Below, one piece after another: positions 51,417 to 63,285 of a DNA stretch of 64,000 nt. Under the pieces are notes generated by a model. The model saw only the letters and a program-made list of their open reading frames with translations. It ran no database searches and had not been told where the DNA came from. Made by a program: the position numbers and the translations under genes. The first letter of the stretch is position 1. Every line of letters begins with the position of its first letter. The DNA is taken from the NCBI RefSeq assembly GCF_026967985.1, contig NZ_JAPVBJ010000004.1, forward strand, positions 186,001-250,000, written 5' to 3'. The DNA is from Modestobacter sp. VKM Ac-2984. Its GTDB lineage: Bacteria > Actinomycetota > Actinomycetes > Mycobacteriales > Geodermatophilaceae.

Positions 51417-52514
51417 ATGCGACTGATCGCCGCCATGAGCGGGGGAGTGGACTCCGCGGTGGCCGCCGCGCTGGCCGTCGAGGCGGGGCACGACGTCACC
51501 GGCGTGCACCTGGCGCTCTCGCCCGACCGGCAGACGCTGCGCAGCGGCGCCCGGGGCTGCTGCAGCGTCGAGGACTCCCACGACGCCCGGCGGGTCGCCG
51601 ACGAGCTGGGCATCCCGTTCTACGTCTGGGACCTGGCCGACCGGTTCCGCGAGGACGTCATCGACGACTTCGTCGCCGAGTACGCCGCCGGGCGGACGCC
51701 GAACCCGTGCCTGCGCTGCAACGAGAAGATCAAGTTCTCCGCCGTGCTCGATCGGGCCCGGGCACTCGGCTTCGACGCCGTCGTCACCGGTCACCACGCG
51801 CGGCTGGCCGGCGGGGAGCTGCGCCGCTCGGTCGACCCGGCGAAGGACCAGTCCTACGTGCTCGGGGTGCTCACCGCCGAGCAGCTGGCCGGTGCGGTCT
51901 TCCCGCTCGGCTCGATGACGAAGGAGCGGGTGCGGGAGCTGGCCGCCGAGCGCGGCTACGCGGTGGCCACCAAGCCCGACTCGCACGACATCTGCTTCAT
52001 CTCCGACGGCGACACCCGCGGCTTCCTCGCCCGGCGGCTGGGCGAGCAGCCCGGTCCGGTCGTCGACGCCGCCACCGGTCAGACCGTCGGCACGCACGCC
52101 GGCGCGCACGGCTTCACCATCGGCCAGCGTCGCGGGCTGGGGGTGACGGCCGGTGACCAGCGCCCGCGGTACGTGCTGGGGATCGAGCCGGTCAGCCGCA
52201 CCGTGACCATCGGCACCGCGGAGCAGGCGGAGGTCGACGAGGTGCGCACCGGCGCCCCCACGTGGACCGGGCCGGTGCCCGACCTGCCGTTCCGGGCGCA
52301 GGTCCAGCTGCGCGCCCACGCCGTGCCGGTCGCCTGCGAGGTCTCCCTCGCCGAGGACGGCGGGCTGTGCCTGGTGCTCGGCGAACGGCAGCGCGGGGTC
52401 GCGCCGGGACAGTCGGCGGTGCTCTACGCCCCCGACGCCGAGCGTGGTGACCTGGTGCTGGGTCAGGGCACGGTGCTGGGCGCCCGGGAACGACCGGAGC
52501 CCGCGCTGAACTGA
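51417..52514 (+). CDS. mnmA: tRNA-specific 2-thiouridylase
   Basis: Thiolates U34 of Glu, Gln and Lys tRNAs (365 residues). The PP-loop is [16 protein letters not shown]; the catalytic Cys pair is in [14 protein letters not shown] and [30 protein letters not shown] and [13 protein letters not shown] are family blocks. The [16 protein letters not shown] region is also standard. It is expressed with the upstream desulfurase, its likely sulfur donor. Confidence 0.96.
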   Translation: MRLIAAMSGGVDSAVAAALAVEAGHDVTGVHLALSPDRQTLRSGARGCCSVEDSHDARRVADELGIPFYVWDLADRFREDVIDDFVAEYAAGRTPNPCLRCNEKIKFSAVLDRARALGFDAVVTGHHARLAGGELRRSVDPAKDQSYVLGVLTAEQLAGAVFPLGSMTKERVRELAAERGYAVATKPDSHDICFISDGDTRGFLARRLGEQPGPVVDAATGQTVGTHAGAHGFTIGQRRGLGVTAGDQRPRYVLGIEPVSRTVTIGTAEQAEVDEVRTGAPTWTGPVPDLPFRAQVQLRAHAVPVACEVSLAEDGGLCLVLGERQRGVAPGQSAVLYAPDAERGDLVLGQGTVLGARERPEPALN

Positions 52515-52555
52515 CCGTCCCCGGTGTCGGCGGGACGGCGGGCTACGGTCGGCAC

Positions 52556-53614
52556 GTGACCTCGGCGACGGATCTCCCGGACGACAGCACCAGGGCCGGC
52601 CGTGAGTCCGGCACCGGCGACGACGTACGACCGGCGCTCCCCGTCTGGGGGCCGGCCACCGGCGTCGGGTCCCTGCCCGGCAGCGACCCGGTCGAGGCGA
52701 TGCGGCTGGTCGTCGGTGAGCTGCCGGACCTCCCGCACCTCCCCGAGCTGCCCGGCCGTGGCCCCGGCTCGGACCTGATCGGCCGCGCTGCCGCGCTGCT
52801 CGTCGACCTCTACGTCGACCTGACCCCGGCGGGCTGGCGGCTGGTGCCCCGCCCCGGCGCCGACCTGCGCCGGGCACAGGAGGCGATGGCCCGCGACCTG
52901 GACGCCCTCTACGAGGTGGCCGAGCGGTACGTGGGGCCGTTCAAGATCCAGGTGGCCGGACCGTGGACCCTGGCCGCCGGGCTGGAGCGCACCCGCGGCG
53001 ACCGCGCCGTGGTGGACCCGGGGGCGCGCCGCGACCTGGCGCAGTCCCTCGCCGAGGGGATCGCTGCCCACGTCGCCGCCGTCTCCGCACGGGTGCCGGG
53101 TGCCTCGGTCCTCGTCCAGTTCGACGAGCCGTCGGTGCCCGCCGTGCTGCAGGGCGGGCTGCCCACCGTCAGCGGCTTCGGGAAGCTGTCGGCAGTGGAG
53201 TCCCACGTCGTGGAGGAGCAGCTGACCGGCCTCGTCCAGCGGGTGCCGGCGCCGGTCGTCCTGCACTGCTGTGCCCAGCGCGCTCCGCTGGACCTGTTCC
53301 GGGCCGCCGGCGCGCAGGGGCTGTCCTTCGACCTGGGGCTGGTGCAGGACCTCGACGCCGTCGGCACCGCCATCGAGGCAGGAACCCACCTGTTCGTCGG
53401 CGTCGTCCCCGGCACCGACACCGACCTGGGCCGCCCGAAGGCGACCGCCAGCCGCGTGCAGGCCTGGTGGCGGGAGCTGGGGTTCCCGGCCGAGGAGCTG
53501 GCCGGCGCCGTGACGCTCACGCCGTCCTGCGGCCTGGCCGGGGCGAGCGAGGCCTACGCCCGGACGGCGATGACGCACGTCCGCGAGGCCGCGAAGTACC
53601 TCCTGCCGGAGTGA
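52556..53614 (+). CDS. MetE-like (cobalamin-independent methionine synthase fold) protein
   Basis: A 352-residue protein corresponding only to the catalytic C-terminal half of MetE. ATGVGSLPGSDPVEAM begins the barrel; zinc-ligand candidates are VLHCCAQRAPL (His, Cys) and LTPSCGLAGAS (Cys). FKIQVAGPWTLAAG and VLVQFDEPSVPAVLQG are family blocks. It has no N-terminal folate domain, so it may use another methyl donor; a mycobacterial counterpart lies between trmU and ligA as I recall. TACGGT (52544-52549) is six bases before the GTG. Confidence 0.85.
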   Translation: MTSATDLPDDSTRAGRESGTGDDVRPALPVWGPATGVGSLPGSDPVEAMRLVVGELPDLPHLPELPGRGPGSDLIGRAAALLVDLYVDLTPAGWRLVPRPGADLRRAQEAMARDLDALYEVAERYVGPFKIQVAGPWTLAAGLERTRGDRAVVDPGARRDLAQSLAEGIAAHVAAVSARVPGASVLVQFDEPSVPAVLQGGLPTVSGFGKLSAVESHVVEEQLTGLVQRVPAPVVLHCCAQRAPLDLFRAAGAQGLSFDLGLVQDLDAVGTAIEAGTHLFVGVVPGTDTDLGRPKATASRVQAWWRELGFPAEELAGAVTLTPSCGLAGASEAYARTAMTHVREAAKYLLPE

Positions 53615-53623
53615 CGGCCCGGT

Positions 53624-54019
53624 TCAGCGGAGGCTCCCGACCTCGCTGACCGGGACGTCGTCACGCAGGCACGTCCACCAGGCGGCGGCGTCCCGCACCC
53701 GCGCCTCGAGGGGATGGGTGTCGGGGTGCCGCGGGCAGCGCGGCCAGTTGGTCGGAGCTGACCCCCACAACTCCTCGACGACCCACTCCTGCACGCCGTC
53801 GGCCACCTGTGCGACCTGGTGCGGCAGCGGGAGGTGGAGCTCCACGACGACGCCTTGACCGCTGGCGCGGCCCCACAGGATCGCCCGGGCCGTGGGTGGT
53901 CCGCCGGCGTCCTGGCCGGTGCCGGGCCAGTCGTCGTCGACCCGGTGGGGGAGTGGGCCCGACGTGGCGCGGAGGTCGTCGAAGACCGGCTGGAGAGCGC
54001 GCTCGAGGTCGGGGTGCAC
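53624..54019 (-). CDS. Hypothetical protein
   Basis: A 131-residue soluble protein starting at GTG 54019. It shows LERALQPVFDDLRATSG, GVVVELHLPLPHQVAQVADGVQ and a Trp-rich C-terminal half (LWGSAPTNWPRCPRHPDTHP, AAWWTCLRDD). The conserved-looking CPRHPDTHPLEA pattern with Cys and His might bind a metal. No membrane segment and no known domain. It converges with the MetE-like gene, nine bases between stops. I do not recognise a function. Confidence 0.75.
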   Translation of the reverse strand: MHPDLERALQPVFDDLRATSGPLPHRVDDDWPGTGQDAGGPPTARAILWGRASGQGVVVELHLPLPHQVAQVADGVQEWVVEELWGSAPTNWPRCPRHPDTHPLEARVRDAAAWWTCLRDDVPVSEVGSLR

Positions 54020-54128
54020 ACGGCCATGGTGTCGTCTCGGCGGTCGCTGTCAAGGAGCTTTGGACGACTGTGGACAGGCTCCTGAGCTGGAGATTCGCGT
54101 TGTGCTGGTCCTTCTGTGCAAGTAGTAT

Positions 54129-54144
54129 TCGTACACACGTTCGA
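54129..54144. promoter_or_regulatory. Probable LexA (SOS) box
   Basis: TCGTACACACGTTCGA matches the actinobacterial LexA consensus TCGAACN4GTTCGA with one mismatch. TAGTAT (54123-54128) immediately upstream is a good -10 box, so LexA binding would block the promoter of the DUF222/HNH gene. Confidence 0.75.
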
Positions 54145-54162
54145 ATGCGTCGGGAGGTGTCT

Positions 54163-55362
54163 GTGAGCGAGTTGCAGTCGGCTCTGGATTCCTTGGCGGC
54201 TGATGACCTTTACGTGCTGTCTGATGCGCAGGTGTTGGACCGGACGGCGTTCCTGGTGCAGCTGGTCAACCGTGCGTCGGCGGAGTTGACGCGCACGGTG
54301 CGCCGGGCGGAGACCACGCAGGCCGCCGAGCGCGACGGGCTGAAGAGCATGCGGTCGTGGCTGATCGGGCACGTCCGGTTGTCGCAGACGGAGGCGTCCC
54401 GGGTCGTGCGGTCGGGGCGGGTGCTGGAGCACTTCCCGGCCTTGGCGGCCGGGTTCGCGCAGGGTGTGGTGACCGCGGCGCAGGTGAACGTGGTGGCGGA
54501 GAAGATCGGGGCCGGTGAGGTGGCCCGGGTCGCGGAGCAGGGCATCGACCTGGGTGCCTTCGACCAGGCGTGGGCGCGGGTGGCCGCGGATTCCCCGCAC
54601 GAGTCGCTGGCCGCGGCGGTGCAGGCCTTCAAAGACGCCCTCGATCCCGATGGAGCGGAGCCGGATCCCACGGAGGGTCGTCGGTTGACGATCGTCAAGC
54701 ACGCCGACGGGTCGATCAGCCTTCGGGCCGACCTCGATGTCGTGGGTGGGGAGAAAGTGCAGGCGGCGCTCGAGTCGATCGTGCAGGCCGACCGCCCGAA
54801 GGGTGATGAGCGGACCCGCACCCAGCAGAACGCCGATGCGTTGGTGCAGCTGTGTGACAACCAACTGGCGTCGGGGAACCTGCCGGTCCTGCGCACGGTC
54901 AAGCCGCACGTCGTCGTCGGCATCGACCTGGACGACCTGGTCGACCCCGCTACCGGCGCCGGTGCCGGGGAGATGGGCTTCGGGGCGACGATCTCCGCGG
55001 CGCGGGCCCGCTACCTCGCTTGTGACGGCAGCATCTCCCGGATCGTGATGGGCCCCGACGGTGTGCCCCTCGACCTCGGGCGGGATCACCGGGTGGTCAC
55101 CCCCGGGCTGCGCAAGGCGGTGGAACGCCGCGACAAGAGCTGCGTGTTCGCCGGCTGTGGTGCCCCGAGCTGGTGGTGCGACGTCCACCACCTCATCCAC
55201 TGGCTGCATGGCGGCGAGACCAACCTCGAGAACTCAGCGTTGTTGTGCGAACGGCACCACACCAAGGTCCACCACGGCTTCCGGGTCGAGCGACAACCGG
55301 ACGGTCGATGGCGCACCTACCGGCCCGACGACACCGAGATCCGCATCGGCGCACCGCTGTAG
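54163..55362 (+). CDS. DUF222/HNH endonuclease (13E12 repeat family-like), SOS-controlled
   Basis: A 399-residue protein. The helical DUF222 domain (about 1-280) has LVNRASAELTRTVRRAE and SMRSWLIGHVRLSQTEASRVVRSG. The C-terminal HNH nuclease (about 330-380) has CVFAGCGAPSWWCDVHHL, HWLHGGETNLENSALLC and RHHTKVHHG. Related 13E12-family proteins in M. tuberculosis are in the LexA regulon and repeated in the genome. GTG 54163 is chosen because GGGAGG lies five bases upstream. Codons in the first part use T more often than the neighbours, hinting at separate origin. Biological role unknown. Confidence 0.9.
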   Translation: MSELQSALDSLAADDLYVLSDAQVLDRTAFLVQLVNRASAELTRTVRRAETTQAAERDGLKSMRSWLIGHVRLSQTEASRVVRSGRVLEHFPALAAGFAQGVVTAAQVNVVAEKIGAGEVARVAEQGIDLGAFDQAWARVAADSPHESLAAAVQAFKDALDPDGAEPDPTEGRRLTIVKHADGSISLRADLDVVGGEKVQAALESIVQADRPKGDERTRTQQNADALVQLCDNQLASGNLPVLRTVKPHVVVGIDLDDLVDPATGAGAGEMGFGATISAARARYLACDGSISRIVMGPDGVPLDLGRDHRVVTPGLRKAVERRDKSCVFAGCGAPSWWCDVHHLIHWLHGGETNLENSALLCERHHTKVHHGFRVERQPDGRWRTYRPDDTEIRIGAPL

Positions 55363-57615
<2,253 letters not shown>

Positions 57616-57617
57616 CG

Positions 57618-57635
57618 GCCCCGCTGCAGCGGGGC
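57618..57635. terminator. Bidirectional palindromic terminator
   Basis: GCCCCGCTGCAGCGGGGC is a perfect 18-base palindrome between the convergent ligA and ACT-domain genes, beginning three bases after the ligA stop. Confidence 0.65.
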
Positions 57636-57641
57636 GCTCCT

Positions 57642-58304
57642 TCAGTCGGCCGGTGGGAGCCGGGTGACCGTCGCGGCGAGCCCGGTCAGGTGGGCCAGCC
57701 GCAGCAGCTCCGAGCGGCGGAACACCGGGCCGCCGGACCGGCCCAGCAGCACTGCGGTGCCGGGGTCCAGCGGCGCGGCCATCATCTCCACCGCCATCTC
57801 CTGCCAGCGGCGTGGCACCCACTCGCCCTCGCTGGGCAGCAGCAGGGGCGTGGTCAGCGGCAGCCACGGGGTGCGGACGCCCTCCAGCGACGGCGCGGCG
57901 TCCGAAGCGGCCAGCACGGTCAGCTGGTCGGCACCACCGGCGAGCACTACCGCCCAGCCGCTGCGGAACACCCGGGGGAGCTCCGTGGCGAGCACCTTGG
58001 CGGTCCCGTCCCCGGCCGGGGCGAGCGCCTCCAGCAGCTCCAGCTCCCGGTGGGTGTCCATCGGACCGGCGAACGGGCGCAGCGACTCGACCTGCACGCC
58101 CGGCACGGCGGTCGCCGCGGTGATCAGGCTGTCGGCGACCCGGTCGGCGGGGAGCTCCACCACGATGTCGTCGACGGCCACGCCGTTCCCGCGCTCGAGG
58201 ACGTCGACGGAGACGATGTCGATGCCGGCCTGGCCGAGGGCCGTGGCGACGGCACCGAGCGTGCCGGGCCGGTCGGGGACGACCAATCGCAGAAGGTAGG
58301 ACAC
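57642..58304 (-). CDS. ACT domain protein
   Basis: A 220-residue protein with an N-terminal ACT domain (LLRLVVPDRPGTLGAVATAL, GIDIVSVDVLERGNGVAVDD), an amino-acid-sensing fold. The rest is unassigned, with WAVVLAGGADQLTVLAASDAAP and GGPVFRRSELLRLAHL. An orthologue lies between ligA and gatC in mycobacteria as I recall. It runs opposite to ligA and gatC. GTG 58304 is taken as the start; regulated target unknown. Confidence 0.8.
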   Translation of the reverse strand: MSYLLRLVVPDRPGTLGAVATALGQAGIDIVSVDVLERGNGVAVDDIVVELPADRVADSLITAATAVPGVQVESLRPFAGPMDTHRELELLEALAPAGDGTAKVLATELPRVFRSGWAVVLAGGADQLTVLAASDAAPSLEGVRTPWLPLTTPLLLPSEGEWVPRRWQEMAVEMMAAPLDPGTAVLLGRSGGPVFRRSELLRLAHLTGLAATVTRLPPAD

Positions 58305-58500
58305 GGATTCCCCCGGACGGCGTGCTGCAGCTGGTCGATCGCCGTCGATCGCGGACAGGGGGCAGCCTCCACCATGGAGGGCTCTCGGACCAACCCCGGC
58401 TCGCGGTCGGGCGGCCACGGCGTCCCACGTACAGTGGCTGGGTCGTGGAGCGAGTCGAGGCCGGGCCCGTCCGGCCGCCGAAGTGGGGTCCCAGCGCAGC

Positions 58501-58800
58501 ATGAGCAGCATCTCCCGTGAGGACGTCGCACACCTGGCGCGTCTGTCGCGCCTGGCCGTCACCGACGAGGAGCTGGACCGGTTCGCCGGGCAGCTCGACC
58601 AGGTGCTCGCCGCCGTCGCCCGGGTGGGTGAGGCCGCGGTGGCCGACGTGCCGCCGATGACCCACGCCGTCCCGCTGACCAACGTGCTCCGCCCCGACGA
58701 GGTGACCCCGAGCCTGTCCCGCGACGTCGTGCTGGCCGGTGCGCCCGCCGCCGAGGACGGCCGCATCCGCGTGCCGCGCATCCTGGGGGACGCCGAGTGA
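58501..58800 (+). CDS. gatC: Asp/Glu-tRNA amidotransferase subunit C
   Basis: The 99-residue subunit that clasps GatA and Gat[25 protein letters not shown] and the C-terminal [25 protein letters not shown] are typical. A promoter-like TACAGT (58430-58435) lies 65 bases upstream. Its TGA overlaps the gatA GTG, the start of a tightly packed four-gene unit. Confidence 0.95.
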   Translation: MSSISREDVAHLARLSRLAVTDEELDRFAGQLDQVLAAVARVGEAAVADVPPMTHAVPLTNVLRPDEVTPSLSRDVVLAGAPAAEDGRIRVPRILGDAE

Positions 58801-60329
58801 CCGGCACCAGCAGTGACCTGACCCGCGTCGACGTCGCCGGGCTCTCCCGGCTGCTGAGCTCCGGGGAGGTGAGCGCCGTCGAGGTGACCCGCGCGCACCT
58901 GGACCGGATCGCCGCCGACGACGGCCGGCTCGGCGCCTACCTGCACGTCGAGGACGACGCCGCGCTCGCCGCGGCCGCCGCGGTCGACCAGGCGCGCGCC
59001 ACCGGCGCCGAGCTCGGTCCGCTGGCCGGCGTCCCGGTGGCCCTCAAGGACCTGGTGGTCACCGAGGGTGTGCCGACCACGAGCGGCTCGAAGATCCTCG
59101 AGGGCTGGCGCCCGCCCTACAGCGCCACGGTCGCCACCCGGCTCGCCGAGGCCGGCACCGTGCTGCTGGGCAAGACCAACATGGACGAGTTCGCGATGGG
59201 CTCCTCCACCGAGAACTCCGCCTACCAGGTGACCCGCAACCCCTGGGACACCGACCGCATCCCCGGCGGCTCCTCCGGTGGATCCAGCGCCGCGGTCGCC
59301 GGGCACCTCGCACCCTGGTCGATCGGCACCGACACCGGCGGCTCCATCCGGCAGCCGGCCGCCGTCACCGGGCTCGTCGGGCACAAGCCGACCTACGGCT
59401 CGGTCTCCCGCTACGGCCTGATCGCCTTCTCCTCCAGCCTGGACCAGGCCGGGCCGATGGCCCGCACGGTGCTGGACGCCGCGGTGATGCACGAGGTCAT
59501 CGGCGGCCACGACCCGCGCGACTCCACCAGCATCGACACCCCGCTGGCCCGGCTGGCCGACGCCGCCCGGGAGGGTGCGGCCGGCGACCTGCGCGGCGTG
59601 CGGGTCGGGGTCGTGCGCGAGCTCGGCGGCGAGGGCCACACCGACGGCTACGAGCCCGGCGTCCTGGTCCGCACCCGCGAGGCGATCGAGGTCCTGGCCA
59701 GCCTGGGCGCCGAGGTCACCGAGGTCTCCTGCCCGTCCTTCGACCTGGCGCTGCCGGCCTACTACCTGATCGCGCCGAGCGAGGCCTCCAGCAACCTGGC
59801 CCGCTACGAGGGCGTCCGGTTCGGCCTGCGGGCCGGTGACGACGGCAGCCGCGACCTCGACGAGGTCATGGCCATCACCCGGGAGCAGGGCTTCGGCCCG
59901 GAGGTCAAGCGGCGGATCATCCTGGGCACGTACGCGCTCTCCAGCGGCTACTACGACGCCTACTACGGCCAGGCGCAGAAGGTGCGGACGCTCATCACCC
60001 GCGACTTCGGTGCCGCCTTCGCCGACGTCGACGTGCTGGTCAGCCCGACCACCCCGACGGTCGCCTTCCCGATCGGCACCCGGGTCGACGACCCGATCGC
60101 GATGTACGCCGCGGACCTGTGCACGCTGCCGGCCAGCCTGGCCGGGCTCCCGGCGATCTCGGTGCCGAGCGGCCTGTCCGACGGGCTGCCCGTGGGCCTG
60201 CAGGTCATGGCGCCGGCGCTGGCCGACGAGCGCTGCTACCGGGTCGCCGCCGCGCTGGAGGCCGCGCAGGACGCCGCCCGTGGCCACCGGCTGCTCGACG
60301 AGCTGGGCACCCCGGCGGGTGCCGCGTGA
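58797..60329 (+). CDS. gatA: Asp/Glu-tRNA amidotransferase subunit A (amidase)
   Basis: Releases ammonia from glutamine for conversion of Glu-tRNA(Gln) or Asp-tRNA(Asn) (510 residues). The Ser-cisSer-Lys triad is visible: Lys in [12 protein letters not shown], cis-Ser in [14 protein letters not shown], nucleophile Ser in [32 protein letters not shown] and [13 protein letters not shown] are GatA blocks. GTG 58797 overlaps the gatC stop; its own stop overlaps the next gene (GTGA). Confidence 0.97.
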   Translation: MTGTSSDLTRVDVAGLSRLLSSGEVSAVEVTRAHLDRIAADDGRLGAYLHVEDDAALAAAAAVDQARATGAELGPLAGVPVALKDLVVTEGVPTTSGSKILEGWRPPYSATVATRLAEAGTVLLGKTNMDEFAMGSSTENSAYQVTRNPWDTDRIPGGSSGGSSAAVAGHLAPWSIGTDTGGSIRQPAAVTGLVGHKPTYGSVSRYGLIAFSSSLDQAGPMARTVLDAAVMHEVIGGHDPRDSTSIDTPLARLADAAREGAAGDLRGVRVGVVRELGGEGHTDGYEPGVLVRTREAIEVLASLGAEVTEVSCPSFDLALPAYYLIAPSEASSNLARYEGVRFGLRAGDDGSRDLDEVMAITREQGFGPEVKRRIILGTYALSSGYYDAYYGQAQKVRTLITRDFGAAFADVDVLVSPTTPTVAFPIGTRVDDPIAMYAADLCTLPASLAGLPAISVPSGLSDGLPVGLQVMAPALADERCYRVAAALEAAQDAARGHRLLDELGTPAGAA

Positions 60330-60538
60330 ACGGGCCCATGAAGGCAGCCTGGGGGCTGACGGTCTTCGTGATCGTCGCCGGCGCGGTGCTGTGGGCCGTG
60401 ACCGGCCAGGCGATCTTCGCCGTCTTCATCGTCCTCGGCGTGCTGACCGCCATCGGCGCCTGGTTCACCACCCGCAGCGCCACCGCCGGCCGCACCACGA
60501 CGTCCGGCCCGATCGACCACCCGGAGGAGAAGCCATGA
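60326..60538 (+). CDS. Small membrane protein between gatA and gatB
   Basis: A 70-residue peptide with two hydrophobic helices (about 8-25 and 28-46: [35 protein letters not shown]) and a polar tail. GTG 60326 overlaps the gatA stop and its TGA overlaps the gatB ATG (ATGA), so it is translated as part of the gat operon. The ATG at 60338 is an alternative start. No function known; it may be an actinobacterial accessory gene or a coupling leader. Confidence 0.7.
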   Translation: MNGPMKAAWGLTVFVIVAGAVLWAVTGQAIFAVFIVLGVLTAIGAWFTTRSATAGRTTTSGPIDHPEEKP

Positions 60539-62043
60539 CCAGCACCGCCGACCGGCTGGTCGAGTTCGACGAGGTCCTGACCCGCTACGAGCCGGTCATC
60601 GGGCTGGAGACCCACGTCGAGCTGGGCACCGCCTCCAAGATGTTCTGCGGCTGCGCCACCACCTTCGGTGCCGAGCCCAACACCCACACCTGCCCGGTGT
60701 GCCTGGGCATGCCCGGCTCGCTGCCGGTGGCCAACGCCGCCGCCATCGAGGCGACGATCAAGATCGGCCTGGCACTGGGCTGCCGGATCGCGAACTGGTC
60801 GCGGTTCGCCCGGAAGAACTACTTCTACCCCGACATCCCCAAGGGCTTCCAGACCAGCCAGTACGACGAGCCGCTGTGCGTCGCCGGCCACCTGGACGTC
60901 GAGGTCGACGGGACGACGCACCGCGTGGAGATCGAGCGGGTGCACCTGGAGGAGGACACCGGCAAGAACCTGCACGTCGGTGGGGCCACCGGGCGCATCC
61001 ACGGCGCCGACCACTCGCTGATCGACTTCAACCGGGCCGGCATCCCGCTGGTGGAGATCGTCACCCGCCCGGTGCCCGGCGCCGGCCGGCTGGCCCCCGA
61101 GGTCGCCCGCGCCTACGTCACCGAGCTGCGCGAGATCGTCCAGGCCCTCGGCGTCTCCGACGTCCGGATGGAGCAGGGCAGCCTGCGCTGCGACGTGAAC
61201 ATCTCGCTCAACCCGGTCGGCGACCTGGAGTGGGGCACCCGCACCGAGACCAAGAACGTGAACTCGCTGCGGTCGGTCGAGCGCGCCGTCCGCTTCGAGA
61301 TGCGTCGGCAGGCCGCCGTCCTGGACTCCGGTGGCCGGATCGTGCAGGAGACCCGGCACTTCCACGAGGACACCGGCACCACCTCCTCCGGGCGCAGCAA
61401 GGAGGAGGCGACCGACTACCGGTACTTCCCCGAGCCCGACCTGGTGCCGCTGGCGCCGGACGCCGACTGGATCGAGAAGCTGCGCGCCGAGCTCCCCGAG
61501 CTGCCGGCCGCCCGGCGCACCCGGCTCCAGCAGGAGTGGGGCATCTCCGGCACGGAGATGACCTGGCTGGCCAACGCCGGTGCCCTGGGCCTGGTCGAGC
61601 AGACCGTCGCCGCCGGCGCCAGCCCCGGTGACGCCCGCAAGTGGTGGCTGGGCGACCTGGCCCGCCGGGCCAACGAGGCCGGCACCGAGCTCGGTGAGCT
61701 GGCGGTCACCCCGGCCCAGGTGGCCGAGCTGGTCCGGCTGGTCAACGAGGGCACCATCAACGACGGGCTGGCCCGCCAGGTGCTCGACGGCGTGCTGGCC
61801 GGCCAGGGCGACCCGGCGCAGGTCGTCGAGGCGCAGGGGCTGGCCGTGATGGGGGAGTCCGACGAGCTCGTCGCCGCCGTCGAGGCCGCGATCGCCGGTG
61901 CCCCCGACGTCATCGCCAAGGTCAAGGCCGGCAAGGTGCAGGCGCTGGGTGCGCTCGTCGGGGCGGTCATGAAGACCACCCGCGGCAAGGCCGATGCCCC
62001 CACCGTGAAGCGGATGCTGGAGGAGCGGGTGCTGGGCTCCTAG
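60535..62043 (+). CDS. gatB: Asp/Glu-tRNA amidotransferase subunit B
   Basis: The 502-residue subunit that binds tRNA and performs the transamidation. [19 protein letters not shown] and [15 protein letters not shown] include the zinc Cys; [44 protein letters not shown] and [13 protein letters not shown] are diagnostic. The C-terminal YqeY-like tail binds tRNA. GGAGGAG lies just before the ATG. With gatCA it provides Gln- (and perhaps Asn-) tRNA. Confidence 0.97.
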   Translation: MTSTADRLVEFDEVLTRYEPVIGLETHVELGTASKMFCGCATTFGAEPNTHTCPVCLGMPGSLPVANAAAIEATIKIGLALGCRIANWSRFARKNYFYPDIPKGFQTSQYDEPLCVAGHLDVEVDGTTHRVEIERVHLEEDTGKNLHVGGATGRIHGADHSLIDFNRAGIPLVEIVTRPVPGAGRLAPEVARAYVTELREIVQALGVSDVRMEQGSLRCDVNISLNPVGDLEWGTRTETKNVNSLRSVERAVRFEMRRQAAVLDSGGRIVQETRHFHEDTGTTSSGRSKEEATDYRYFPEPDLVPLAPDADWIEKLRAELPELPAARRTRLQQEWGISGTEMTWLANAGALGLVEQTVAAGASPGDARKWWLGDLARRANEAGTELGELAVTPAQVAELVRLVNEGTINDGLARQVLDGVLAGQGDPAQVVEAQGLAVMGESDELVAAVEAAIAGAPDVIAKVKAGKVQALGALVGAVMKTTRGKADAPTVKRMLEERVLGS

Positions 62044-62060
62044 CCCCGCGGCGGCGGGGC
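62043..62060 (+). terminator. GC hairpin after gatB
   Basis: GCCCCGC (62043-62049) pairs with GCGGGGC (62054-62060), overlapping the last base of the gatB stop. It lies before the convergent sugar dehydrogenase gene. Confidence 0.55.
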
Positions 62061-62068
62061 GGGGCAGC

Positions 62069-63220
62069 TCAGAGCGGGGAGCCCGCCGAGGACGTCGGTG
62101 GGAGCACCCGCAGCACCTTGTCGTCGTCCTCGGTCGGGGTGCCCACCCCGTCGCGGTTGGAGGTGGTGATCCACAGCGCGCCCTCGGCGTCCACGGCCAC
62201 CGAGCGCAGCCGCCCGTAGTCCTCGTCCAGGAACGCGGTCGGCTCCTCGACCGGGACCCGCCCGCCGTCGAGCTCGGCGACGTGCACCTGCTGCCCGTCG
62301 AGCGCACCCAGGAAGACGTAGGGGCCGGTGACCGCGCAGCCGCCCAGCCCGCCCTCCTCCCCGGGCACCTCGAGCACCGGTGGGATGCCGCCGGGGCCGA
62401 AGTCGCCGCCGCCGACGAGGGCGTTGAACTCGTCGGGCCCCTGCAGCGCGTCGTCGGTGGCGTAGAGCTGTTGGTCCCCGCCCTGGCACAGCGCGGTGAC
62501 GTCCCGGTGCCCGCGGGTGACGAGCGGGCCGGCGCCGGCCGGCTGACCGAACACGTCGATGGCCAGCACCTTGCCGGCCGGCGATGCCGGGTCGGCTGCC
62601 AGCGCCGGGTCCCCGACGTCGCCGGTGCCCACGTACAGCACGCCGTCCGGTCCGAACAGCAGCCCGCCGCCGTTGTGCACCTCGCCGCGTGGGATGCCGG
62701 TCAGCACCGGGTTGGGGGTGCCGCCGATCGGGAAGCGCACCACCCGGTTGTCGGTCGCAGTGGAGACGTAGGCATAGAACAGCCCGTCCTCGAGGAACGT
62801 CGGCGACAGGGCCAGCCCGAGCAGCCCGCCGTCCCCGCCGGTGTCGACGCCGGGCACGGTCATCAGCTCCCGGGGCTCGGCGCCGTCGGGGAAGACCTGC
62901 AGCAGCCGCCCGGTGTCCCGCTCACCGACCACCGCCGTCCCGTCGGGCAGCAGCACCAGGCCGGTGGGCACGGCCAGGTCGGTGGCGACCACGTTCGGGT
63001 CACCGGCCTGGTCGTCGTCGGCGCCCGGGGTGGACGGCTGGCCGGGGGCCGGGATCGCGGGGCTCGTCGGCGGCGGGGCGACCTGCGGTAGCTGCCCCTG
63101 CGGGACGTCGCGGAAGGGGCCGGCCGGCTCGTAGCCGCCGCCGCAGCCGGCCAGCAGCAGCCCGCCCAGGAACAGCGCCGTCCGTCGCCGGGCACCGGGT
63201 GCCGCCGTCCGCCGTCCCAC
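62069..63220 (-). CDS. PQQ-type sugar (glucose/sorbosone) dehydrogenase-fold lipoprotein
   Basis: A 383-residue exported beta-propeller. The signal ends in lipobox LLLAGC (Cys about residue 26), followed by a Pro-rich linker. Propeller landmarks of the GSDH family are VPTGLVLLPDGTAVVGERDTGRL, DGGLLGLALSPTF and LLFGPDGVLYVGTGDVGDP, with SPAGKVLAID. The catalytic His expected in this family appears near EVHNGGGLLFG. TACTGT on the minus strand is seven bases before GTG 63220. It probably oxidises sugars or acts as a binding propeller on the cell surface. Confidence 0.88.
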   Translation of the reverse strand: MGRRTAAPGARRRTALFLGGLLLAGCGGGYEPAGPFRDVPQGQLPQVAPPPTSPAIPAPGQPSTPGADDDQAGDPNVVATDLAVPTGLVLLPDGTAVVGERDTGRLLQVFPDGAEPRELMTVPGVDTGGDGGLLGLALSPTFLEDGLFYAYVSTATDNRVVRFPIGGTPNPVLTGIPRGEVHNGGGLLFGPDGVLYVGTGDVGDPALAADPASPAGKVLAIDVFGQPAGAGPLVTRGHRDVTALCQGGDQQLYATDDALQGPDEFNALVGGGDFGPGGIPPVLEVPGEEGGLGGCAVTGPYVFLGALDGQQVHVAELDGGRVPVEEPTAFLDEDYGRLRSVAVDAEGALWITTSNRDGVGTPTEDDDKVLRVLPPTSSAGSPL

Positions 63221-63285
63221 CCCGGCAACAGTACGGCGGCTGCCCGTCGCGCCGCCGCCGACCGACCCCCCTAGGGTCGGGACCC

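Noticed and set aside
54139-54148. GTTCGAATG resembling a tRNA T-loop
   Set aside because: No acceptor or anticodon stems can be built around it; it is the right half of the LexA-like box.
58366-58380. Palindrome CCTCCACCATGGAGG upstream of gatC
   Set aside because: It is not near a recognised promoter element in a meaningful position and has no second copy nearby; kept only as a note.
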